A stretch of 64,000 nucleotides of DNA from Mycobacterium sp. SM1 (GTDB lineage: Bacteria; Actinomycetota; Actinomycetes; Mycobacteriales; Mycobacteriaceae), in NCBI RefSeq assembly GCF_018361265.1, contig NZ_JAFLNH010000001.1:1612001-1676000 (forward strand), written 5' to 3'. The notes beneath the pieces were generated by a model. The model saw only the letters and a list, made by a program, of their open reading frames with translations. It was not told where the DNA came from and did not search any database. Position numbers and translations under genes: made by a program. Of the stretch, positions 44,543 to 52,740 are shown in pieces (positions within the stretch are counted from its first letter, which is position 1; the number at the start of each line of letters is the position of its first letter).

Positions 44543-45799
44543 ATGGATTTCGGGGCGCTACCGCCGGAGATCAACTCCGGACGCATGTACGCCGGCCCCG
44601 GGCCGGCGCCGATGCTGGCCGCCGCGGCAGCATGGGATGCGCTGGCGGCCGAACTGCACTGCGCCGCAGCGTTGTACAGCTCGCAGATCTCCGATCTTAC
44701 CAGCGCGTCCTGGACGGGTCCGTCATCGGCGGCGATGGCGGCGGCCGCCGCTCCGTATGGGACGTGGCTGAGTGCCATGGCCGCCTGGGCCGAGCAGACG
44801 GCCGCTCAGGCTCGGGCGGCGGTGGCCGCCTATGAGTCCGCGTTTGCCGCGACGGTACCCCCGCCGCTGATCGCAGCCAACCGCAGCCAGTTGCTGGCCC
44901 TGATCGCAACCAACGTCCTGGGTCAAAACACCCCGGCGATCGCGGCCACCGAGGCCCAGTACGCCGAGATGTGGGCCCAGGACGCCGCCGCGATGTATGG
45001 GTACGCCGGCTCCTCGGCCGCCGCCACGCGGATGAGCCCGTTCACCGCCGCCCCGCAAGTCACCGCCCCTGGGGGGCTTGCGGACCAGGCCGCCGCGGTG
45101 GCCCAATCCGCCGGCATGTCGGCCGGTGTCAACACGTCGGCGACGCTGTCACAGCTGGTTTCGGTGGTGCCGCACACGCTGCAAAGCCTCGCGGTGCCGG
45201 CCTCGGCAGCCACGTCGCCGATGCCGAGACTACAGTCGAGCCTGTCGAGTGTGGGCACACTGGTGACAAACCTCACCGGGCCCTACTCACCGTTTGCGCT
45301 CACCGACGTGGCCGGCGCGCCTTTCCTTTTCGGCATACAGAACGTCCTGATTCCCCATAACGCGGAGGGTGTTGCCACCGTACTCGGTGGTGGGGCGATG
45401 AAGTCGCTGCTGCCGGCGTCGTTGTTGCCGCCCTCGGGTGCGGGAACGGCAGCCCTGAGCCCGGCGCACATCGGTGGGGCGTCGGTATCGGTGGGCATGG
45501 GTGACGCGGGCACGGTCGGTGGACTCTCGGTGCCGAAGACCTGGGCGACGGCGGTGCCGGCGATCAGGCCGGTTGCCGAGGTGCTGCCCGGCGCGGGGCC
45601 GGGCGTCGCCGCGGCGATCGGCCCGGACGGTGCGGGAGGCCTGTTCCGGGACATGGCGCTGTCGAGTCTGGCCGGGCGCACTATCGGGGGCAACGCCGCC
45701 CGGTCCATCGGCAGCGTCACCACCGGCGGCGTCGGGAGCGCTGCCGCAGGCGCCCACACCGCAGCCACCATCATCGTGATACCGCCAACGGGGGAATGA
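44543..45799 (+). CDS. PPE-family protein, SVP subgroup
   Basis: 418 residues. The PPE domain begins [18 protein letters not shown] and spans ~180 residues with the WxG turn SWTGPSS and a long helical hairpin ending near [18 protein letters not shown]. The C-terminal region has the SVP motif [12 protein letters not shown] near position 335, then a glycine/alanine-rich tail. PPE proteins are exported by ESX-5 as PE partners and act at the cell surface. It lies 203 bases before a PE gene, a typical PPE/PE arrangement, though reversed in order. Confidence 0.9.
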   Translation: MDFGALPPEINSGRMYAGPGPAPMLAAAAAWDALAAELHCAAALYSSQISDLTSASWTGPSSAAMAAAAAPYGTWLSAMAAWAEQTAAQARAAVAAYESAFAATVPPPLIAANRSQLLALIATNVLGQNTPAIAATEAQYAEMWAQDAAAMYGYAGSSAAATRMSPFTAAPQVTAPGGLADQAAAVAQSAGMSAGVNTSATLSQLVSVVPHTLQSLAVPASAATSPMPRLQSSLSSVGTLVTNLTGPYSPFALTDVAGAPFLFGIQNVLIPHNAEGVATVLGGGAMKSLLPASLLPPSGAGTAALSPAHIGGASVSVGMGDAGTVGGLSVPKTWATAVPAIRPVAEVLPGAGPGVAAAIGPDGAGGLFRDMALSSLAGRTIGGNAARSIGSVTTGGVGSAAAGAHTAATIIVIPPTGE

Positions 45800-46002
45800 C
45801 TGTCGGTTTAGCGCTCCGGAAGCACTTTTTACACGTTGGGACAACATGGTTGATGACGATCAACGAGCAGCGGGGTGATGCAGACGCGAAGTGCCGCCAT
45901 CCGTGCGCGGACCATCGCTTGAGATGTTGTTGATGCTCAAGGTCTTTGGGCTCATGCCCAAACACCGGAAAATATCAGATCAGACAAGATGGAGGAAGCT
46001 CA

Positions 46003-46302
46003 ATGTCGTATGTCACCATACAGCCGGAAGCGCTGGCGAGCGCCGCGGACACCCTGGCCGGCATCGGCGCGGCAATAACCGCTGCTAATACGGCCGCGGC
46101 GGCCCCCACGACGGGGGTGATTCCAGCGGCCGCCGATGAGGTGTCGGCGCTGACCGCGGCGCAGTTCGCCGCGCACGCCCAGATATATCAGGCGGTCAGC
46201 GCCCAGGGCGCGGCAATTCATGAGCTGTTTGTCGGCACTTTGGCGACGAGCGCCGGTTCCTATGCGGCCACCGAGGCCGCGAACGCTGCCGCAACGAGTT
46301 AA
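46003..46302 (+). CDS. PE-family protein
   Basis: 99 residues, the standard length of a PE domain alone: MSYVTIQPEALASAADTLAG, a helix-turn-helix with AAPTTGVIPAAADEVSALTAAQFAAHA and the YxxxE-type secretion motif YQAVSAQGAAIHE. A GGAGGA ribosome site precedes ATG 46003. The following PPE gene starts 12 bases after its stop, so the PE and PPE form a co-expressed heterodimer secreted by a type VII (ESX) system. Confidence 0.92.
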   Translation: MSYVTIQPEALASAADTLAGIGAAITAANTAAAAPTTGVIPAAADEVSALTAAQFAAHAQIYQAVSAQGAAIHELFVGTLATSAGSYAATEAANAAATS

Positions 46303-46314
46303 TCAGGCTCAACG

Positions 46315-47685
46315 GTGGACTTCGGCGTAATACCACCGGAGATCAACTCCGGCCGGATGTATTCCGGTCCGGGATCCGGTCCGATGCTGGCCGCCGCGGC
46401 GGCCTGGGACGAGCTCGCCGGCGAATTGCGCTCCGCTGCGGCTGCCTGCGGCTCGGTGATCTCGGATGTGACCAGCGGGTCGTGGACCGGCCCATCCTCG
46501 ACGTCCATGGTGGCCGCGGCCGCACCGTATGTGGCGTGGCTGTCGACCACGGCGGCGCAGGCCAACGAGGCGGCGCTGCGGGCCAGAGCGGCGGCAGCTG
46601 CCTATGAGACCGCGTTTGCCGCGATGGTGCCGCCACCGATGATCGCGGCTAACCGCAGCCAACTGGCGTTCCTGGTGAGCACCAACATCTTCGGGCAGAA
46701 CACCGCCGCTATCGCGGCCACCGAGGCGCAGTACGCCGAGATGTGGGCCCAGGACGCGGCCGCGATGTTCGGCTATGCCGGCTCCTCGGCCGCCGCCGCC
46801 CGAGTGACGCCGTTCAGCTCACCGCCGCCAACCACCAATGCGGCCGGGCCGGTCACCCAGGCCGCGGCGGTGGCGCAGGCCGTCGGCACCTCGAGCGGCA
46901 GCGGCGCGCAGTCGGTGCTGTCTGGAATCCCTCGGGTGCTGCAAGAACTGGCATCAGCCAGCACGTCGTGGAACTCGACAATGGGTGGACTGCTGAACAG
47001 CCTCACCGGGTCATCGTCGGCGTCATCGACCTATCAGTCCCTGTTCGCGATCGGCTCCGGCGCGAGGGCCATCCTGCCGGCGAACGACGCCATGATCAGC
47101 ACCCTCCTGGGGATGGTGGAGTTCCAGAAGTTCTTCCACCCGCTGGGATTAGGCGGGGCCCTGGGCAATTTGTTGCCCAACCTCGGGGCCGGGCTGGGTG
47201 AGGCCGGGGGGCTCGGGGCGGCGCGTTTGGGTGCGGCCGCGTCGGCGGTGTCGGCGGGTGCGGGCCGCGCGGGCTTAGTGGGCACGCTGTCGGTGCCGCC
47301 CAGCTGGGCGGTGGCCACCCCGGCGATCAGAATGCTAGCCACGGCGTTGCCGGGCACTAGTCTGACCGCCGCCCCGACGGTCCTGGCGGGCGATCCGGCA
47401 AGCCTGGCTAGCCAATTAGGCGCGGCAAGTTTGACCGGTGGCGCCGTCGCCGCTACCGTTCCCCGCGTCGGTGTCGCCGCGCTCAAGGGGAGCCCGAAAC
47501 CGGTGGGACTTGAGCGTCTGGTCACGGAGCTGTCGAAGCAACCCGGCAATGAGGCGGTGCAGCACTGGCATACCGACTCGGCTGGGCTGCAGAGCCTGCT
47601 CGCCGAACTGTCGCGGAAACCAGGGATCCATGCGGTTCACTTGTCCTCCGATAACCCGACAAGACCCACACCCTCGAAGCCCTAA
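46315..47685 (+). CDS. PPE-family protein, SVP subgroup with C-terminal tandem repeat
   Basis: 456 residues from GTG 46315. PPE domain: [27 protein letters not shown], ending ..[13 protein letters not shown]; then the SVP motif [12 protein letters not shown] (near residue 320). The last 50 residues hold two related units, [16 protein letters not shown] and [16 protein letters not shown], an unusual soluble tail. The PE partner gene is 12 bases upstream. PE/PPE pairs are ESX-5 substrates. The first and second PPE genes share the same N-terminal pattern and probably arose by duplication. Confidence 0.9.
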   Translation: MDFGVIPPEINSGRMYSGPGSGPMLAAAAAWDELAGELRSAAAACGSVISDVTSGSWTGPSSTSMVAAAAPYVAWLSTTAAQANEAALRARAAAAAYETAFAAMVPPPMIAANRSQLAFLVSTNIFGQNTAAIAATEAQYAEMWAQDAAAMFGYAGSSAAAARVTPFSSPPPTTNAAGPVTQAAAVAQAVGTSSGSGAQSVLSGIPRVLQELASASTSWNSTMGGLLNSLTGSSSASSTYQSLFAIGSGARAILPANDAMISTLLGMVEFQKFFHPLGLGGALGNLLPNLGAGLGEAGGLGAARLGAAASAVSAGAGRAGLVGTLSVPPSWAVATPAIRMLATALPGTSLTAAPTVLAGDPASLASQLGAASLTGGAVAATVPRVGVAALKGSPKPVGLERLVTELSKQPGNEAVQHWHTDSAGLQSLLAELSRKPGIHAVHLSSDNPTRPTPSKP

Positions 47686-48104
47686 CCTGGTTAGCGACAA
47701 CACGATCGGTTAATCCAAGCCAGAACAAGCCGCACGCAGGCACACGCCCAGGATGCGAAACCGCGGACCGCCCTGTCCGCCGAACTTGCTGCCCGGGTAC
47801 GCATTAGCAGGACCGGATAGGTTGCAGCGCAATGTCACACGATCGCAAGCCCGAAACCGGGCAGCTGTGCGAACTACGCCACGCGTTGGTCACAGAATTA
47901 AGAACATGTGAACATGCGCGCAAATCTGCTGTGCGCAATAGATATCCATCACTGTGGTCGGTAACGTCAACCGTGGGACGCGCCTATGAGCGAGACCGGG
48001 AGCGTATGGATCACGTTTCCGCAGAGCAGAATTAGACAGATCATCCGAAGTCGAAGGGGTCGGTCAGGGTGGAGTTCACCGACCGGCGACGGAAAGGAAA
48101 ATCC
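47686..48104. other. Intergenic stretch after the PPE gene
   Basis: About 420 bases. An open frame at 47832-48035 (67 aa, MSHDRKPETGQLCEL...) has no clear ribosome site or family match and is not called. A ribosome-site-like GAAAGGA precedes the next gene's start. Confidence 0.45.
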
Positions 48105-48491
48105 TTGAGAGTCCAGCACCTGTGGGCAACAATAGCCGCCGGAGTCGCGCTAGCAGCCGGGACCGCGCTCGCCGTGCCGGTGCACGCCGAGCCCGGCGCC
48201 GATATCACCGGAACAAGTCTCAACGACACCGCCATCGAGACCGGCTCGGACGCAGTTATCGGCGCAGGTTTCCTTGCCGCACTTAATAATGCGGGTATCA
48301 CCTACCGCAACCCGTCCCAGGCCGTCGTGGCCGGCCAGGCGGTATGCGGCCTGATGGACAACGGGGTGTCGGGCATCGAAGTCATCGATGACGTGAAGAA
48401 GGCCAATCCCGCATTTTCGTTAGACGGTGCGGCCAAGTTCGCGGCGATCGCGGCGAACGAGTTCTGCCCCCAACATCTGCAACGCACGTAA
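48105..48491 (+). CDS. Exported DUF732 protein
   Basis: 128 residues. A signal peptide MRVQHLWATIAAGVALAAG ends after VPVHAEP, and the mature domain has GFLAALNNAGITY, AVVAGQAVCGLMDNG and FAAIAANEFCPQHL, the two-cysteine DUF732 pattern widespread in mycobacterial secreted and lipoproteins. The function is unknown. TTG 48105 is chosen because GAAAGGA lies 7 bases before it and it places the signal peptide at the start; GTG 48069 would add 12 polar residues. Confidence 0.8.
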   Translation: MRVQHLWATIAAGVALAAGTALAVPVHAEPGADITGTSLNDTAIETGSDAVIGAGFLAALNNAGITYRNPSQAVVAGQAVCGLMDNGVSGIEVIDDVKKANPAFSLDGAAKFAAIAANEFCPQHLQRT

Positions 48492-48527
48492 CGAGCCACG
48501 CCGCACTCAGGGAGTATAAGCGCGCCG

Positions 48528-49430
48528 TCAGGCGGCGCTGTGCGTCGGCGTGGCCGCCGCGATGCTGTTCAAGTGGTTGACCGCCACCGCGACGGAACTC
48601 TGCCCCGGCAGGGCGTCGACGGTGTTGTAGTCCAGATGGGCCAGCCCGGGTGGGCTGGTGTCGTAGAACCTCACGGCGAGCGTGATCGCCTCGGCCAGGG
48701 CAGGGCCCCCGGCGAGCGGATTGGTTACCAGACCGATGGCTTGCTGCAGCAACCCGCCCCGTTCGGTGAGCCCGGCTATCAGGTTGAGGATCAGGTTGCG
48801 CTGGATACTCAATTGCACAGCCTCGTCATAAACCGCGGTAAGGTCTGCCCCGGCTTGATCGTCGGGTGTGGTGGTGTAAAGGTCCCCGGGATTGGCGAAA
48901 TCCCACCAGGTGTCAATACCGCGGGTGTTTTTGGGAATCTGGGCGGTGGTGAGATTGAACGACGAAATGCCCCGCCCGCCCGGATCGGTTCCGCCAGGGA
49001 AGGTGTGCCCCAGACCGCGGGCCGGATTGCCGAACGTGTAGCCGCCGATCAGGTTCGGCCGTGCCCACTGCAGCGGGCCGCCCATGATGGAGGCCAGCAC
49101 CCTGGAGGCGGCCTCGGCGCCCTGACTGTAGCCGCCGATCGCGAACGTCTGCCGAGGGTGGGCGGTGATCCAGGTGGTGGCATAGGTGACGGCGATTTCA
49201 ACGGATTCGGCATAGCTGGGAGCCGTCGGCGAGTCCGGCGGGATCGGCCCGAACGAGTATGGCGCGACCACCGGCACCTCGTAGACGAGATCGGGGTTGG
49301 CTTGTTTGACCACGTCGGAGGGAAAACCCGTGCCGGGCGCCTCGAACGTGCCGGCAAAAGTCAGTACCGCGTGCCGCGGCATCGGGTCGGCAGCGGATTT
49401 CTCGGTCCGGATGGGCTGTTCCTGGACCAT
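48528..49430 (-). CDS. Lysin-B-like mycolyl esterase (cutinase-type serine hydrolase)
   Basis: 300 residues from ATG 49430, which has a strong AGGAGGGG ribosome site. The alpha/beta-hydrolase triad can be read: nucleophile S102 in IGGYSQGAEAA, D183 in ANPGDLYTT and H265 in GLAHLDYN, spaced 81 and 82. Mycobacteriophage D29 LysB has S82, D166, H240 with the same surrounding motifs (GYSQGA, GDMYA, HLYNRYP) and a matching GNPxRxxGH loop. LysB cleaves the mycolate-arabinogalactan ester bond. No signal peptide is visible. It lies next to an insertion sequence and has no holin or endolysin neighbour, so a prophage remnant or domesticated enzyme is possible; PE-PPE-type hydrolases are the alternative. 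Confidence 0.75.
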   Translation of the reverse strand: MVQEQPIRTEKSAADPMPRHAVLTFAGTFEAPGTGFPSDVVKQANPDLVYEVPVVAPYSFGPIPPDSPTAPSYAESVEIAVTYATTWITAHPRQTFAIGGYSQGAEAASRVLASIMGGPLQWARPNLIGGYTFGNPARGLGHTFPGGTDPGGRGISSFNLTTAQIPKNTRGIDTWWDFANPGDLYTTTPDDQAGADLTAVYDEAVQLSIQRNLILNLIAGLTERGGLLQQAIGLVTNPLAGGPALAEAITLAVRFYDTSPPGLAHLDYNTVDALPGQSSVAVAVNHLNSIAAATPTHSAA

Positions 49431-49611
49431 GACCCCTCCTGATGCGGTCGCGCACCAGCTGATGTTTTCAATGGTAGCTCGATGCAATTGCCGCAACGGT
49501 GAGCGCTCAGGGCGCCCCGGATCCACCGCTGCCGTCGTGGGGGTGCGGAGCAGTTGGCGGAATACTGAGTGATAGTGAGCGTATGAGCGTTCTAGTGAGT
49601 GTGCTGGTGGT

Positions 49612-50235
49612 GTGAGCCTGACGGAGTGGGCGCGTGCTCAGGGTGTGCATCCGCAGACGGCGTACCGCTGGTTTCGGGAGGGCACGTTGCCGGTGCCGGC
49701 GGTGCGGGTGAATTCCCGCTCGGTGTTGGTGTCCCCGGACGCGCCTGGTGAGTCGGGAACCGCCGCGTTCGGGTTGTATGCGCGGGTGTCCTCCCATGAT
49801 CAGAGGTCCGATTTGGACCGGCAGGTCGCTGGGCTGACTGGCTGAGCCGCGCAGGCCGGTGGCCAGGTGGTGCGGGTGGAGGCCGAAGTCGGCTCGGGGA
49901 TGAACGGGTCGCGGGCCAAGCTGCGACGGTTGTTGGCTGATCCGAAGGTGACCGTGGTGGTGGTGGAGCATCGGGATCGGTTGGGTCGGATGAACACCGA
50001 GCTGGTCGAGTCCGCGCTTGCCGCGCACGCCCGGCGGCTGGTGGTGCTCGACGACGGTGAGGTGACCGATGATCTGGTGCGCGACATGGTGGATGTGCTC
50101 ACTTGGTTCTGCGCACGACTCTATGGTCGCCGAAGTGCTCGAAGCCGCGCGTTAAAAGCGGTGGGCTGCGCGCAGCGCGACATCGGCCCCAAGGCTGTTG
50201 TCGGAGGCCGGGTGGATGATGCCGGTCATGGATGA
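49612..50235 (+). pseudogene. tnpA: IS607 TnpA serine recombinase with in-frame stop
   Basis: A 207-codon frame with a TGA at 49843-49845 (codon 78). Before it: a MerR-like helix-turn-helix (MSLTEWARAQGVHPQTAYRWF) and the catalytic serine in YARVSSHDQRSD; after it the frame resumes in phase with the resolvase domain (GSGMNGSRAKLRRLL, VEHRDRLGRMN). Family length is about 200 aa. The stop probably replaces a Trp (TGG) codon, since TGA-to-TGG restores LTGWAAQAGG. The protein would end after the serine and the transposase would be inactive unless the stop is read through. Confidence 0.8.
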
Positions 50236-50280
50236 GCTGCGGCGGGCGTTGCGGTCAAGGTCTGCGCGAAGGCGGCCGTC

Positions 50281-51897
50281 ATGACCATCCTGCGCCAGAT
50301 CGCTGCACCGTTTGTCGCCGACCCGGCGACGGGTGTGTGCATACGCACCCGGCTGAAAGGACTCACCGCCGCCGACGAAGACGTGCTGCGTCAGGTGGGT
50401 GCCCACTTGGGCGGGCTGGCCGGCGCTGATCTGGCGGCGCGGGTGCGCGCCGGTGTGGGCCACGGCAAGGACGCCTGGGCCGAGCGCAAACGCGGCCTGA
50501 CCGTGGAGTCGACGGCGCGCTGGGCGGGCGCCATCACCAAAGCCACGCACGACCAGTGGGGGCTGGCGCGGCGCGCGCAATACGCGCACGCCCAATCCCT
50601 GCGCGACGGGATCGCGATGATCCGCCACCGGCTCGCCCAGGAGTTGGGATCAAAAGGCGTCGACGGTATGCCGGGCGGCTACCGCAGCCGCCAGGAGTGG
50701 TTCGCCAAATCACGGCGTCTGGCGGACCTGCAAGCACGGCTCGCGCGGGTGGAGGCTGACCGGGCAGCCGGTCATGTGAGCGTGGTGCGCGGCGGCAAAC
50801 AGCTGTTGCGCAAACGCCACCACCTGGCCCAGGCCGGGCTCACCGAGGCGCGGTGGCGAGATCAGTGGGAAGCGGCCCGCTGGTTTTTGTCTGCTGATGG
50901 CGAGTCGGGTAAACGCTGGGGCAACGAAACCATCCGCGTCACCGGTGAGGGTGAGCTGTCGCTGCGCCTACCGGCTGCGTTGGCGCACTTGGCGAACGGC
51001 CCGCACGGCCGCTACGTCTTCTGCGGCAGGGTGGAGTTTGCGCATCGCGGCGCCGAATGGGCCCAGCGGGTGGCCGTCGACCGGGCGGTGGCTTACCGCA
51101 TCCACTTCTGCCCCGATAAGCAGCGCTGGTATCTTGACGCTGCCTGGCGGCGCACGCCGGCACAGGCGGTCCCGCTGGAGTCGCTGCGCGCCGGGGAACT
51201 GGTCGGGGTGGACATGAACGCTGATCACCTCGCCGCTTGGCGCCTCGACCCGCACGGCAACCCGATCGGCTCCCCGCGCACGTTCGGCTATGACCTCTGC
51301 GGCGCCGCCGACCGCCGCGACGCCCAAGTCCGCCACGCCCTGACCCGGCTGCTGCATTGGGTCACCGACAACGCGATCACGGCGATCGCGGTCGAGGACC
51401 TCGACTTCACCGACAGCAAGACTCGCGAAAAGCACGGCCGCAAACACAGGTTCCGCCACGTCATCTCGGGCATGCCAACCACCAAACTGCGCGCTCGACT
51501 ACTCGCCATGGCAACCGGGGCAGGGATCAGCGTGATCGCCGTCGACCCCGCCTACACCAGCAAGTGGGGCGCCCAGCACTGGCACAAACCACTGGCCGCA
51601 CACCATCCACAGACCACCCGCCACCACGCCGCGAGCGTGGCGATCGGACGGCGCGCCCTCGGACATCGGATCCAGCGACGCGTGGCACCGCCTCAACCAC
51701 ACCAGAGTGATGTGGCTAAGCATCGGACCACGCAGGCCGAATCTAGCGGCCGGGAGCGTGAGACAACCCGCCACCCCGGGCCGGGACCACGGACACGATC
51801 CGCTTGTCCGACCGGGGCGAAGAACGCGGGAAGTCAGGCGACCCAACACCGTTCGGGGCCGCCCACTGAGCAAAACTCAGTTTCGCTCAGTGTTTAG
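50281..51897 (+). CDS. tnpB: TnpB RNA-guided nuclease-like protein, third RuvC Asp replaced by His
   Basis: 538 residues. RuvC-I aspartate D311 is in GELVGVDMNADH and RuvC-II glutamate E372 in AIAVEDLDFTD. At RuvC-III the usual RHDAA reads RHHAA: H449, codon CAC at 51625, one base from GAC. No CxxC zinc ribbon is seen between RuvC-II and III (VDPAYTSKWGAQHW instead). TnpB uses an RNA from the element's right end to cut DNA; loss of one of the three acidic residues should abolish cleavage. The C-terminal tail (~80 residues) is basic, low-complexity and overlaps the RNA-encoding end. Confidence 0.8.
   Translation: MTILRQIAAPFVADPATGVCIRTRLKGLTAADEDVLRQVGAHLGGLAGADLAARVRAGVGHGKDAWAERKRGLTVESTARWAGAITKATHDQWGLARRAQYAHAQSLRDGIAMIRHRLAQELGSKGVDGMPGGYRSRQEWFAKSRRLADLQARLARVEADRAAGHVSVVRGGKQLLRKRHHLAQAGLTEARWRDQWEAARWFLSADGESGKRWGNETIRVTGEGELSLRLPAALAHLANGPHGRYVFCGRVEFAHRGAEWAQRVAVDRAVAYRIHFCPDKQRWYLDAAWRRTPAQAVPLESLRAGELVGVDMNADHLAAWRLDPHGNPIGSPRTFGYDLCGAADRRDAQVRHALTRLLHWVTDNAITAIAVEDLDFTDSKTREKHGRKHRFRHVISGMPTTKLRARLLAMATGAGISVIAVDPAYTSKWGAQHWHKPLAAHHPQTTRHHAASVAIGRRALGHRIQRRVAPPQPHQSDVAKHRTTQAESSGRERETTRHPGPGPRTRSACPTGAKNAGSQATQHRSGPPTEQNSVSLSV
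51864..51892. repeat. Palindrome at the right end of the IS607 element
   Basis: CACTGAGC (51864-51871) and GCTCAGTG (51885-51892) are perfectly complementary, with a 13-base loop that contains a smaller AAAC-TCA-GTTT hairpin. Such structure at the tnpB end is where the guide RNA is encoded in this family. The cbiX stop codon lies inside it. Confidence 0.7.
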
Positions 51898-52584
51898 GAA
51901 CGGTTGACGACGGCAGCGGCGTGCGCGGGTGAATCGGGTGGCAACCAACCGAACCAACCCGGGGTTGGTGCCCACCGGGTCGGTGACCACGTCGGCGCCG
52001 CAGGTTCGCAGGTAGTCCTGGAAGAGGCCCTCAGCCAGCAGGTAGGAGGCGACCACCACGCGGTGCGCGCCCTGACGGCGGGCGCGGGCGACCGCCTCGT
52101 GCACGCGCGGCTCACCTGCGGCGAATGCCAACCCCACGCGTGATCCGATAACCACCGACAGCAGTGTCGCGGTGATGCGCAGGTCGGCGTGCGCCACTGG
52201 GTCCGAGGTGCCGGCGGCCGCGAGGATCACCGAATCACCCTGGCAACACCCTGATTTCACTATCTGCTCGCCGACAATTCGCACCATTTGCGGGCTCGGT
52301 CCCAATGCGGGGGTGACGAGGACATCCGGGTGTCCGCTGGCCGCAATATGGGCGGGCAGATCGGTGCGAACATGATAGCCGCGAGAAAGGAACGCCGGCA
52401 GCACCACGGCAGGCCGGGTGGTCGCCGCCGCCGAGGAGAGCACCTCGGCGGGCGTGGGACCCAGTACGTCGACGAACGCCACCCGCACGGTGTGCTTGAC
52501 CAGCGCGCCGACCCGCTCGGCGAGCTGCCCGATCATGGCGACCGCACTCGCGCAGCGGGTGCCGTGCACCACCAAAAGATTCAT
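51877..52584 (-). CDS. cbiX: CbiX-type sirohydrochlorin chelatase-like protein
   Basis: 235 residues. The chelatase fold shows LLVVHGTRCASAVA (metal-binding His), VVLPAFLSRGYHVRTDLPAH and a second-half copy ending VVASYLLAEGLFQDYL. CbiX inserts Fe or Co into sirohydrochlorin for sirohaem (needed by NirB) or cobalamin. It corresponds to Rv0259c. The last ~15 residues (RRQPFLNTERN) and the stop at 51877 lie inside the IS607 end, so the C-terminus has been replaced by insertion; conserved residues are all upstream. ATG 52584 gives MNLLVVHGTR. Confidence 0.82.
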   Translation of the reverse strand: MNLLVVHGTRCASAVAMIGQLAERVGALVKHTVRVAFVDVLGPTPAEVLSSAAATTRPAVVLPAFLSRGYHVRTDLPAHIAASGHPDVLVTPALGPSPQMVRIVGEQIVKSGCCQGDSVILAAAGTSDPVAHADLRITATLLSVVIGSRVGLAFAAGEPRVHEAVARARRQGAHRVVVASYLLAEGLFQDYLRTCGADVVTDPVGTNPGLVRLVATRFTRARRCRRQPFLNTERN

Positions 52585-52740
52585 CTGGCCTCGGGCGGTT
52601 CGTCGGTTTCCAAATGATGACCTCGCTTGATCACGACACCTCTAATGTTTCTAATGGTGTTGTCGCCCAGCGTGACCAGTGTGCAACGCAGACACACCCC
52701 GGGCGGGTGCGGTCTCGGTCTGGAACAGCGCCAGGAGTCG

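Larger units (their letters stand above)
49564..51892 (+). mobile_element. IS607-family insertion sequence (IS1535-like), decayed
   Basis: About 2.3 kb containing a serine-recombinase tnpA and a tnpB, the pattern of IS607 elements such as IS1535 of M. tuberculosis. Ends are estimated from ACTGAG at 49564 and the palindrome CACTGAGC..GCTCAGTG at 51864-51892; IS607 elements have no inverted repeats or target duplication, so the limits are approximate. TnpA carries an in-frame stop and TnpB an altered active site, so the copy is probably immobile. Confidence 0.75.

Noticed and set aside
47832..48035. A 67 aa frame in the PPE-DUF732 gap
   Set aside because: No ribosome site or recognised family; too short to support.
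49843..49845. Selenocysteine or programmed readthrough at the TnpA stop
   Set aside because: No SECIS-like structure was seen and a simple TGG-to-TGA change explains it.
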